From positions 55,353 through 119,352 of the forward strand of contig JAUCBJ010003424.1 in NCBI GenBank assembly GCA_032718475.1: a stretch of DNA of 64,000 nucleotides, read 5' to 3'. The translations under genes and the position numbers were made by a program. This stretch comes from Nemertoderma westbladi. Lineage: Eukaryota > Xenacoelomorpha > Nemertodermatida > Nemertodermatidae. Shown here one piece after another: positions 1-8,083 of the stretch; position 1 is the first letter of the stretch; each line of letters starts with the position of its first letter. Below the pieces are notes generated by a model that worked only from the letters and a program-made list of their open reading frames with translations, had not been told where the DNA came from and made no database searches.

Positions 1-1
1 A

Positions 2-889
2 TTAGTAAAAGACGTGTGTCAACGATTCCCACAGGTAACTCATATGTTTGCACCGGTTACGACTAAGGAACCTGTTTCGATTGCGGGTAGTAGTGATATT
101 TCTCCTATCCATGGTGCGACGGAACACAGGTTTGTTATTCCGGACGAGTTTATACCGCCAAGAGCAACGTCGTCGCCCATTCCGAAAGTCAAGGTAAGTA
201 ACCCACCGATTACGGATCGTAGTAGTTTATTGACCGGACCTGCGCTACTGACGACAAAACAGGTGAGTCCACCGTCGACACCTAAACCCGTTACACACTA
301 CGCTTACCCAATGACGTTTCGACCAACAAGGCCTTTGGATTCAAATGCTGTCATTCGCCCACCGAACCAGTTTACATCGCAATCTACGACTTCGAGGAAG
401 ACTTGTGAGCCTACCGAACAACGGAGAACAGTGGAGACGCGACCATTCAACCATTTTACATCGCAATCTACGACTTCGAGGAAGACTTGTGAGCCTACCG
501 AACAACGGAGAACAGTGGAGACGCGACCATTCAACCAGTTTACATCGCAATCTACGACTTCGAGGAAGACTTGTGAGCCTACCGAACAACGGAGAACAGT
601 GGAGACGCGACCATTCAACCATTTTACATCGCAATCTACGACTTCGAGGAAGACTTGTGAGCCTACCGAACAACGGAGAACAGTGGAGACGCGACCATTC
701 AACCAGTTTACATCGCAATCTACGACTTCGAGGAAGACTTGTGAGCCTACCGAACAACGGAGAACAGTGGACGATGTTCCGAAACGAAATGTTAGAATTC
801 GTACGACGCAACGGACGCGAGCACGTCGACCACCATATCCGGATGATAGTAGTACTTCGAGCGAATCGGATTACCCGAAACGCGAATGA
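2..889 (+). CDS. N-terminal gag-region ORF of BEL/Pao element (5' partial)
   Basis: The frame is open from the first bases of the window, so the true start lies upstream; the GTG at 14 is only the first possible start inside the window. The product is rich in Thr, Pro and Ser and has no recognisable enzyme. Residues from about nucleotide 363 to 772 are five copies of a 28-residue unit (FTSQSTTSRKTCEPTEQRR core) encoded by 84-bp direct repeats. It ends in an acidic, Ser-rich tail before TGA at 887-889. Its place just 5' of the gag and pol domains makes it the likely amino-terminal part of the retroelement gag. The overlapping +1 frame is also open from 345 and continues into more gag-like sequence, so which frame is translated across the repeats is uncertain. 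The joint use of both frames suggests a frameshift, an intron or decay. Confidence 0.5.
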   Translation, partial: LVKDVCQRFPQVTHMFAPVTTKEPVSIAGSSDISPIHGATEHRFVIPDEFIPPRATSSPIPKVKVSNPPITDRSSLLTGPALLTTKQVSPPSTPKPVTHYAYPMTFRPTRPLDSNAVIRPPNQFTSQSTTSRKTCEPTEQRRTVETRPFNHFTSQSTTSRKTCEPTEQRRTVETRPFNQFTSQSTTSRKTCEPTEQRRTVETRPFNHFTSQSTTSRKTCEPTEQRRTVETRPFNQFTSQSTTSRKTCEPTEQRRTVDDVPKRNVRIRTTQRTRARRPPYPDDSSTSSESDYPKRE

Positions 890-1289
890 ATATAAACGCG
901 AGCGTTCAGACAACTCCTTTGCAGATAATCCTCCACAGAATACACCAACACAGAAGGCGTTACAACCAACGGACGCAATTAGTACACAACAGTTCGCCGA
1001 CATTCTGCGACCAGTTGTCAATAAGTTGGCTCAGATCGAGGAACGTCTGGAGGAAGGTTACACCGACAGTTCGAGAAATTCCGAATTCGAACACAATAGA
1101 CACCCGAAGGGACCACAAAGACCGGTACCTTCAAACCCCACATCGTATCAGGGAAAAGCGCCAAGAAGGGAGAACATCAACCAGACTACCAACCAAGGAC
1201 GCGAAACTCTGAACGTTGCCGAGGAGATAGCGAAATTCGCAGCCAGACAGGGATTGCCCTGTACAACAACCACCGAAGTTCTCCGGTAG
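345..1289 (+). CDS. gag middle segment, predicted helical, BEL/Pao element
   Basis: This frame overlaps the repeats and then, from about 775, encodes non-repetitive sequence that looks like retroelement gag. There is a charged stretch, a probable helix or coiled coil around ISTQQFADILRPVVNKLAQI (about 985-1045), then a Pro/Asn-rich linker ending near a helix around EEIAKFAARQGLP (about 1218-1260). It stops with TAG at 1287-1289. The canonical BEL gag homology (FSGSS...W..F) starts in the next frame at about 1270, so the product probably joins the downstream frame near 1250-1265. Within the 84-bp repeats this frame reads GRLVSLP, matching GRLASLP or GRLASLS in pol and ORF2, which slightly favours it as the translated frame. 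No intact start is visible. Confidence 0.45.
   Translation: MLSFAHRTSLHRNLRLRGRLVSLPNNGEQWRRDHSTILHRNLRLRGRLVSLPNNGEQWRRDHSTSLHRNLRLRGRLVSLPNNGEQWRRDHSTILHRNLRLRGRLVSLPNNGEQWRRDHSTSLHRNLRLRGRLVSLPNNGEQWTMFRNEMLEFVRRNGREHVDHHIRMIVVLRANRITRNANEYKRERSDNSFADNPPQNTPTQKALQPTDAISTQQFADILRPVVNKLAQIEERLEEGYTDSSRNSEFEHNRHPKGPQRPVPSNPTSYQGKAPRRENINQTTNQGRETLNVAEEIAKFAARQGLPCTTTTEVLR
363..772 (+). repeat. 84-bp tandem repeat, five copies, alternating A/B types
   Basis: Five head-to-tail 84-bp units begin at about 365, 449, 533, 617 and 701. Copies 1, 3 and 5 have AACCAGTTT and copies 2 and 4 have AACCATTTT at the same place; the rest is nearly identical, giving a dimeric A-B-A-B-A order. Each unit carries GGAAGACTTGTGAGCCTACC (396-415, then every 84 bp). 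The unit is a multiple of three, so several frames on both strands stay open across it. Confidence 0.95.
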
Positions 1290-4200
1290 CTCAAAACACT
1301 GGCATACCTTCGTAGACTATATCGAATCCCAGATCGCCGTGTGCGCCTTTACATCACGGGAGAAGTTCAATTACCTGCTCCAAACGTTGTCAGGAGAACC
1401 TAAACGTTTGGCGGAGACTTTCGTCGGTGTACCGGACGCTTTCGAACTAGCGTACGATCGTTTGACTTCGATATACGGAGGTACAGTGAGCATGGCCAGG
1501 TCAGTAATAGAGGAACTCTGTAAGGGAGGGGCTATCACTAAACCCGTCGACTTACTAAAACTAGCTGACGAGATCAAGAACGCTATCACTACCTTAAGAT
1601 CAATTGGACAACTTGATTACGGGAATACCCCTACAGTCCTATTAAAGATAATAGGACGACTCCACCATCGACTTCGTCGGGAGTGGAGGAAGGTCGAATA
1701 CCAGCGAGAGGAGCGAGGAGGATTCCTAAAATTAGAAGATGTGTACCTTTTAATATCCAGGGAGGCGGTAGTAGAAACTCGATCTAACTACACCGACCAG
1801 CACATCGTGGCAGAAGGGATCACATTGCCATCCTCCAACCGACAAAAACCCCAGACAACATCCACTAAGACGGCCACTTACACCACACCGACGGAATTAC
1901 GACAATTCTCGGACGGTAGTAGGGTATCTGCGCCCATTGGGACAAAACAGACGAGACAGCAACTCAGCACCGACTTCAACAGCTACCAATACTGCGAGCA
2001 TCCAGGTAAGCGGTATATTGGTCACAAGTTACGAGGTTGTCGACAATTTCGCGAGTTGAACTCGGAAGAACGACGGCTGCAAATACGGCCACTGGACTCT
2101 TGTTGGCGATGTACGCGACACGGACACGTGCGCAAGGATTGCCCAAATACCGACACTTGTCCATCCTGTGGACGCAACCATGACGGTCTGCTCCACACAG
2201 ACAGCCACACGCCGACGAAACGCTTCGCCAGGGAACACCCGGAAGCAGCAGCGAGATGTGATGCGGCTTACCGAAAACGAGAATCGAAAACGACTCCAAC
2301 CTTCGTGACCCATATTGAGGATTGCTTCTCAGAACAATCCGGATCGTCGGACGAAGAATCAGAAGACGACGACGAATATTCCAATGGAGACGAACAACCG
2401 TCGATCGCGCTCCTGACTACTGATCAACTGAAGGGATTCAGTGTAATCCCGATTAAGGTTACTGGCACAAAGGGGAGCAAGAGGATCTATGCGATTCTAG
2501 ATTCAGCCTCATCCCATAGCTACGTGGACGAAAAGATAGCTGACGTCGTGACGGATCTAAAACAAGGTAAGCACGTCAGTTATACAGTAAGTAGTATGCA
2601 CGGACAGCGTGCAATACCAGTGACACGAGTTAAGTTGGACTTAGACTCTCTTCTTCCAAAATCGCAGCACAGCGAGAGGGAGAGGTCTTTGTTGCCCTTT
2701 AGAGATCTAACCTTTGCGGCCACGAAGGACTTTAGTAACCTACTAGGTCCAGTGCCGGAACAATCTCTAGAGGACCGTAAGTATTTCAGACACCTTGGTG
2801 TACCCGAATGTCCTGTCAATTATAGATCGGTAGCAATGCTGATCGGGACGGACCAATTCAACCTACATCAGGTGTGGGAAACCAGACCATCGGCAGTTGT
2901 AGCGGGAAACGCATACGCCTGCAGAACGCCGATAGGGTGGTATACTCGAGCGCCTGTGCGCACACTAGACGTAAGTGACGAGGAAGACGATGTACAGAGT
3001 ACATGTAGTTTATTAACTACAAATTCGATTCATTCCTTTTCACACGACGTGAACCATACTACACTACAGTCGACAAAACACGACAGACGTGTAACTAGTA
3101 TGATAAGTCACAAGGAGCAGCTAACCCACAAGGTGAGTTTAGAACTTGGGGAGAAGACGAGTCAGCTGGAGATTCCATCGACGACAGATGATAGGCTTGC
3201 GAGTCTACCTACCCCAATAACCTCAACAGTGCCAGTCGATATCGATGATGACGCGTTGAGAAATCATCAGTTGGAACAAGCCGCCTTGGACAAGGAATTA
3301 ACGGAGAAGACTATCAGGTGGTTAGAACAAGATACAGCTGAACCTGGTAGCTACGAACCTTGTATGTCGGAACAGGAGAAACAATCTCTGAAGATCATGG
3401 AAGATACTATCCGCCAGACGAAAGACGGACATTATGAGGTAGGTATGTTATGGCGTAGCCAAAGTCCTAAACTTATAAACAACTACCCACTGGCTTTAAG
3501 ACGTCTACACTCAATACGGCAACGTCTATTAAAGGACGAGAAAGCCCATCTGCAGTACAACACTCAGATGGAGACGTATTTGACGAAGGGATACGCTATC
3601 CGAATGACTAACCCGGAGCGAGTGACCGACCAAACGTATTACTTGCCACATCACTACGTGAGACACCCCGACAAACCAGACAAAGTACGTGTAGTCAATG
3701 ACTGTGCGGCTCTGTTTGAGGGAATGTCCCTCAATAGTGAGTTGATGGATGGACCGAACATGAATAATTATCTTATGGGGGTGATTATGCGCTTCCGTCA
3801 GCGTCAAGTAGCCTTTACTTGCGACGTTGAAGCGATGTTTCACCAAGTAAAAGCGTTAGAGCGAGACAGAGACAGTTTGTGGTTCCTCTGGTACCCGGAA
3901 GGAGATTTAAGTCTACCACCGGCGACTTACCAAATGCAAGTTCGCGTTTTCGGTGCCAGAGACAGCCCAAATTGTACGATGTACGCCCTAAAGCAGGCCG
4001 CTAGGGATCAGAAACATCTATATGACCCAGAGATAATTAGAATTGTGGAGCGTGACTTTTACGTTGATGACGGATTACAGAGTTGCGACACAGTAGAACG
4101 TGCTACAACAGTAGCACATCAATTACGGGACTGCTTGGCGGGCGGAGGTTTTAACCTCACCAAATTCGCCTCAAACAGTGCCGAATTAGTAGACTCATTC

Positions 4201-7200
4201 GGAACTACTGAGCGTGGAGGTGGTGACATAGACCTAGAGTTCGAACCACTACCGACGACTAAGGTGTTGGGGCTCTTTTGGGACCCAAACACAGACAACT
4301 TTCGAGTGAAAGTGAGACTGGACAGTCAAGAGAACACACTGACCAAGAGATCATGCTTGTCAAAATTGAGCCGATTGTTCGATCCGTTAGGATTCATCAG
4401 TCCAGTGATACTGCAAGCCCGCATTTATATGCGCAGTATATGGAAGGATGGACTAACATGGGACGAGCCGATTTCATCAGACCAAGTGGACTTATGGAAG
4501 ACCTGGGAGGCGGAATTATCTTCGCTAGAGGATTATTTCATACCCAGGGTTTACTTTCCATTACAAAGTACATTTCCTGACAACTTGGAACTACACTGTT
4601 TTTCTGACGCCAGTGACAACGGTTTTGGTGTGGCAGCGTACCTGCGCAGACAAGTAGAATCAGACGAGTTCGATGTTTCGCTCATTACTTCTAAGGCTAA
4701 GACCATGCCTACTAAGTATATGACGACACCACGAGCCGAGCTACAAGCCGCAACCCTGTCAACCACCATCGTGAACCTCATACAGACAGAACTACAGTCG
4801 AGTTTACAGATATTTTATTGGACTGACGCGACGTTGGTTTTATTTTACATAAACAACGACACACTCGAATTCAAGACATTCGTTGCTAACCGTCGCGCGG
4901 AAATTCTAGACCGTTCAATAAAAGAGGATTGGCGACATTGTCCCGGACCACAAAACCCAGCTGATATTGCGTCGCGAGGAATGATGCCTCAGGAATTCTG
5001 TAAACCGGAGAACAAAGAATTTTGGCAACACGGACCCCAGTTCTTACAGAAATCGACACAAGATTGGCCTCCGTTATACGACAACAAGTCCAACACCATT
5101 CCTAAGGACGCCGAAATCAAGAAACCAAAAAAGGGGAAGACAAAGAAAAAGACAACGGCGGCAAAACTCAAGAAAAAACCGAAGGCGAAATGGAAAGATA
5201 TAACTTCAAAGGTCAAGAGAGGAAGACTTGCGAGCCTTTCTACACCAGACATATCGCCAGACGGTCAAACAGACACGTTACTAGACGGTCAACCAGACAT
5301 TTTGCCAGACATATCACAAAATGTTCCACCAGACGCTAGTAACACACTGACAAACAGTAAAGCCGCAGTTTCCCTATTGGAGCGGCCTTCTATTGACAAA
5401 CAACCAGATACGTTACCAGACGTATCGCCAGACACATTACTAGACAGTCGACCAGACATTAGTAATGTATTGACAAACAGTAAAGCCGCAGTTTCTCTAT
5501 TGGAGCGGCCTTGTATTGACAAACTACCAATTTTGACACACTTGAGCAACCATAAGCACGGTGAAACCTCATGTATTACAGATGTGGGTAGTACCTACGC
5601 TAATGTAAATACAGGTGTTACTTTGCGCTCAAGAGACATACCGAACTTGCAACCTATGGTGAAACCTGGGATTAATATCGGCAGAAAAATTAGTTTACCG
5701 AAACCCACTGATCCCATAGAGTTCAAACCACCATTAACGATCGACTTACAAAGTACCGACAATCAAGGTAAGAAGACAAAGAAGGACAAATTACTTGTAG
5801 ACCCGGACGGATCAACAGTCAACAAGGGAATACCTACCGGCGGACCCGTGGGCCCTTCTAGTAATTCAAAACCTTCCAAATTCGCAATTGACTTACCTGA
5901 TGACGTCACAAATACTCATGTCGACCGTATTGTAAACTTAACAGATTCTTGGACAAGCGCTTGCCGAAAATTAGCGTGGATTGTACGTTTTGTACAATAC
6001 GTTAAAGGCAAACGCGACTTTACGCGTCGACTTACATTGACTGAGATTGACAGTTGTGAGATTAAATTAATTCGCCATTACCAACTGCGATATTTCGCGC
6101 GCGAATTCACATCTATAAATCAAGGTCAACCAATCAAGTCGTCACCAATACTGAGTTGGAGTCCGATAATTTATAATGGCTTAATTTGTCATAAATCTCG
6201 GCTTCAAAACATTGACTTTAACACGAACTTTAGGTACCCAATAATAATACCGCAACACCACGAACTACAACGTGCAATGATACTGGACGCACATCTACAT
6301 CTGAAACACGCTGGAAGACACCACTGTCTTTCCTACTTACGTACTAGATTTGTATTAATTAGACCCAGTAAAGCATTAAGTTCAGTGACACGTACGTGTA
6401 TTATTTGTAAAAAGGTACATTCTAGAATAGGTACCCAAGAAATGAGTGAACTACCACAAGCACGACTTCAAGCATTCAGACCACCTTTTACAGAGACTGG
6501 AATTGATTGCTTTGGTCCCATACATACGAAACGTGGACGTATACTAGTAAAACGCTGGGGACTGATTTTCACATGTATGTCCAGTAGGGCAGTTCATATT
6601 GAACGTGTGATGGATCTTTCCACCAACGCGTTTATACTAGCACTGCGGCGATTTATCGCTAGACGCGGACTAGTGAAATGCTTGTACTCAGACCAAGGGA
6701 CAAACTTTGTTGGTGCTCGGAATGAGATTGCTAGAGCCTTTAAGAAATTAGATCATGATCAAATCTCGAACGAACTGCAACCTCACAAGATTGTTTGGAA
6801 GTTTAATCCTCCAGATAGTCCTTGGAGAGGCGGAGTCTGGGAGAGATTGATTAGATCTATCAAAACGGCCATGGCAAAGGTCATTCCAGTAAACCACATA
6901 TTAACAGACGACCAACTGACAACATTGTTTGTTGAAATCGAGGCAATACTAAATACTAGACCAATAGTATTAGTACCCGATGACAAACAATCTCAGTTTG
7001 CTTTGACACCGGCACACCTGCTTATGCAGGCACCGACAACTTTGACACCTATTTCTATTCCAATAGAAAGCGACAGTTACGGTAGAAAAGCGTGGAAAAT
7101 CACGCAACTACTAGCTACCAAATTCTGGGAAATATGGCAAAACCATTATTTGCCCTCTATTTCTGCCAGAACAAACTGGTACAATAACACCCGCGCATTA

Positions 7201-7428
7201 AAGCCGGGAGATCACGTGCTGTTAGCGGAAGTGAATCTAAAAAGACGCTTCTGGATAACAGGTGTAATTTTAGCCACACATCCATCTATGGATGGAGTGA
7301 CAAGAACTGTGACAGTACGGACAATTGACGGTCGTACAGTAGACAGACCGACTCAACGTCTCGTACTTCTTGAAGAGACTCGTAACGAGTCTGGAGACTA
7401 CAAATCTCCACCTAATACTAGTAAATAA
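1231..7428 (+). CDS. pol: BEL/Pao LTR retrotransposon gag-pol polyprotein
   Basis: The frame is open from 1231 to TAA at 7426-7428; no ATG decides a start, and gag homology begins near 1270. In order: BEL gag domain (DUF1759-like; REKFNYLLQTLSGEPKR near 1360); Cys/His region with zinc knuckle CWRCTRHGHVRKDC at 2101-2142 followed by CPSC...H...H; aspartic protease ILDSASSHSYV with catalytic Asp at 2500; reverse transcriptase with DVEAMF (Asp at 3823) and YVDD at 4060-4071; RNase H with FSDAS (Asp at 4606) and NPADIASRG near 4954; a long linker; integrase with a HH-CC zinc site near 6290-6410 and D,D,E residues at 6505, 6691 and 6841. These are hallmarks of BEL/Pao. At over 2000 residues it is longer than most relatives because of the RNase H-integrase linker (5090-5900). 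All catalytic motifs look intact, so the element may be young. Upstream gag lies in two other frames. Confidence 0.95.
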   Translation, partial: RNSQPDRDCPVQQPPKFSGSSKHWHTFVDYIESQIAVCAFTSREKFNYLLQTLSGEPKRLAETFVGVPDAFELAYDRLTSIYGGTVSMARSVIEELCKGGAITKPVDLLKLADEIKNAITTLRSIGQLDYGNTPTVLLKIIGRLHHRLRREWRKVEYQREERGGFLKLEDVYLLISREAVVETRSNYTDQHIVAEGITLPSSNRQKPQTTSTKTATYTTPTELRQFSDGSRVSAPIGTKQTRQQLSTDFNSYQYCEHPGKRYIGHKLRGCRQFRELNSEERRLQIRPLDSCWRCTRHGHVRKDCPNTDTCPSCGRNHDGLLHTDSHTPTKRFAREHPEAAARCDAAYRKRESKTTPTFVTHIEDCFSEQSGSSDEESEDDDEYSNGDEQPSIALLTTDQLKGFSVIPIKVTGTKGSKRIYAILDSASSHSYVDEKIADVVTDLKQGKHVSYTVSSMHGQRAIPVTRVKLDLDSLLPKSQHSERERSLLPFRDLTFAATKDFSNLLGPVPEQSLEDRKYFRHLGVPECPVNYRSVAMLIGTDQFNLHQVWETRPSAVVAGNAYACRTPIGWYTRAPVRTLDVSDEEDDVQSTCSLLTTNSIHSFSHDVNHTTLQSTKHDRRVTSMISHKEQLTHKVSLELGEKTSQLEIPSTTDDRLASLPTPITSTVPVDIDDDALRNHQLEQAALDKELTEKTIRWLEQDTAEPGSYEPCMSEQEKQSLKIMEDTIRQTKDGHYEVGMLWRSQSPKLINNYPLALRRLHSIRQRLLKDEKAHLQYNTQMETYLTKGYAIRMTNPERVTDQTYYLPHHYVRHPDKPDKVRVVNDCAALFEGMSLNSELMDGPNMNNYLMGVIMRFRQRQVAFTCDVEAMFHQVKALERDRDSLWFLWYPEGDLSLPPATYQMQVRVFGARDSPNCTMYALKQAARDQKHLYDPEIIRIVERDFYVDDGLQSCDTVERATTVAHQLRDCLAGGGFNLTKFASNSAELVDSFGTTERGGGDIDLEFEPLPTTKVLGLFWDPNTDNFRVKVRLDSQENTLTKRSCLSKLSRLFDPLGFISPVILQARIYMRSIWKDGLTWDEPISSDQVDLWKTWEAELSSLEDYFIPRVYFPLQSTFPDNLELHCFSDASDNGFGVAAYLRRQVESDEFDVSLITSKAKTMPTKYMTTPRAELQAATLSTTIVNLIQTELQSSLQIFYWTDATLVLFYINNDTLEFKTFVANRRAEILDRSIKEDWRHCPGPQNPADIASRGMMPQEFCKPENKEFWQHGPQFLQKSTQDWPPLYDNKSNTIPKDAEIKKPKKGKTKKKTTAAKLKKKPKAKWKDITSKVKRGRLASLSTPDISPDGQTDTLLDGQPDILPDISQNVPPDASNTLTNSKAAVSLLERPSIDKQPDTLPDVSPDTLLDSRPDISNVLTNSKAAVSLLERPCIDKLPILTHLSNHKHGETSCITDVGSTYANVNTGVTLRSRDIPNLQPMVKPGINIGRKISLPKPTDPIEFKPPLTIDLQSTDNQGKKTKKDKLLVDPDGSTVNKGIPTGGPVGPSSNSKPSKFAIDLPDDVTNTHVDRIVNLTDSWTSACRKLAWIVRFVQYVKGKRDFTRRLTLTEIDSCEIKLIRHYQLRYFAREFTSINQGQPIKSSPILSWSPIIYNGLICHKSRLQNIDFNTNFRYPIIIPQHHELQRAMILDAHLHLKHAGRHHCLSYLRTRFVLIRPSKALSSVTRTCIICKKVHSRIGTQEMSELPQARLQAFRPPFTETGIDCFGPIHTKRGRILVKRWGLIFTCMSSRAVHIERVMDLSTNAFILALRRFIARRGLVKCLYSDQGTNFVGARNEIARAFKKLDHDQISNELQPHKIVWKFNPPDSPWRGGVWERLIRSIKTAMAKVIPVNHILTDDQLTTLFVEIEAILNTRPIVLVPDDKQSQFALTPAHLLMQAPTTLTPISIPIESDSYGRKAWKITQLLATKFWEIWQNHYLPSISARTNWYNNTRALKPGDHVLLAEVNLKRRFWITGVILATHPSMDGVTRTVTVRTIDGRTVDRPTQRLVLLEETRNESGDYKSPPNTSK
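5100..5530 (+). repeat. Lys-rich and repeated linker between RNase H and integrase
   Basis: Inside pol, 5120-5220 encodes a Lys-rich run. From 5240 follow repeated Pro-Asp motifs, with a duplicated ~57-bp block at about 5345-5400 and 5468-5523 (123 bp apart, in frame). The block encodes TNSKAAVSLLERP in both copies. BEL/Pao elements have a linker here, but I know no family where it carries such in-frame duplications. Confidence 0.8.
5221..5241 (+). repeat. GGAAGACTTGCGAGCCTTTCT motif copy in pol
   Basis: This 21-nt word matches copies at 396-415 (five times), 7711-7731, 8855-8874, 11830-11850 and 12260-12280 with few changes. A weaker copy lies at 3191-3209. Here it falls in the pol linker and reads GRLASLS. 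Confidence 0.8.
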
Positions 7429-8083
7429 TTAGGAGTTTACAAATAGATTTCCACGTACCTGTACACCGTAGTAAGGACAGCGGTAGAATTCCATTGTCTT
7501 TATATGTGAACATTGAGGGTAGTACCCTTATGTGTCACATAGGAGCGGGATTTGTAGGTATAAGAAATGGAATTCTACTTGGAACTCACAATATTGAGAC
7601 ATTTTCGAAATTTTAGACAATCCATTTGGATTTGAAAATTTTAAAATTTTCTCCAGTGAATAGATTTCAGGGTACAGTCGGGTGGAACTTAAAATTAGAG
7701 AAACAAGAGAGGAAGACTTGCGAGCCTTTCTTAAAATTTTAATTAAATTTTACACGGTCTTGTTTCAATAAGTTACGTCAAAATAGACTCCCCTATATTT
7801 ATTACTAATTCTTGATTGCTTATTTTCTGATAATAGTTTGGGATCAAAAGGTGAGTATTTTAGACTCACGGCCAGTTTAGCCCAAATTCGTTTTACTTCG
7901 GCAAAAAATTTTAGATAAGAAGCAGCGTGTCATTAAAGAAACCCTAGATCTTAGGCTATGGGTAGGAGGTTAGAGCGTTGTCGAGCCCAAAGGGCAGACG
8001 AAACTCTCACGTCTCCTCACAACTAACTACAAACTCTGTTGTATTCCCTCTAGTAGTAATGATTATGTAACTACACCCTAATT
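7429..8083 (+). other. Spacer between pol and ORF2
   Basis: 655 nt without a significant ORF, AT-rich. It holds one copy of the recurring motif at 7711-7731. A strong splice-donor-like AAAAG|GTGAGT lies at 7850/7851 and a pyrimidine-rich acceptor-like ATTCCCTCTAG ends at 8053, 30 nt before the ORF2 ATG. Spliced subgenomic RNA is a plausible way to express ORF2, as for env-type ORFs, but this is inference. Confidence 0.4.
7711..7731 (+). repeat. Recurring motif copy in pol-ORF2 spacer
   Basis: GGAAGACTTGCGAGCCTTTCT, identical over 21 nt to the copy in pol at 5221. It sits in non-coding sequence, so conservation here cannot be explained by protein constraint. Confidence 0.8.

Noticed and set aside
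304-1021. Minus-strand ORFs across the 84-bp repeats
   Set aside because: Mirror frames of the repeats, with no domain.
190-5766. Several AG|GTRAGT donor-like sites in gag-pol (near 190, 262, 2005, 3130, 5766)
   Set aside because: Within an intact long ORF and with no matched acceptors; likely chance, except possibly as donors for ORF2 splicing.
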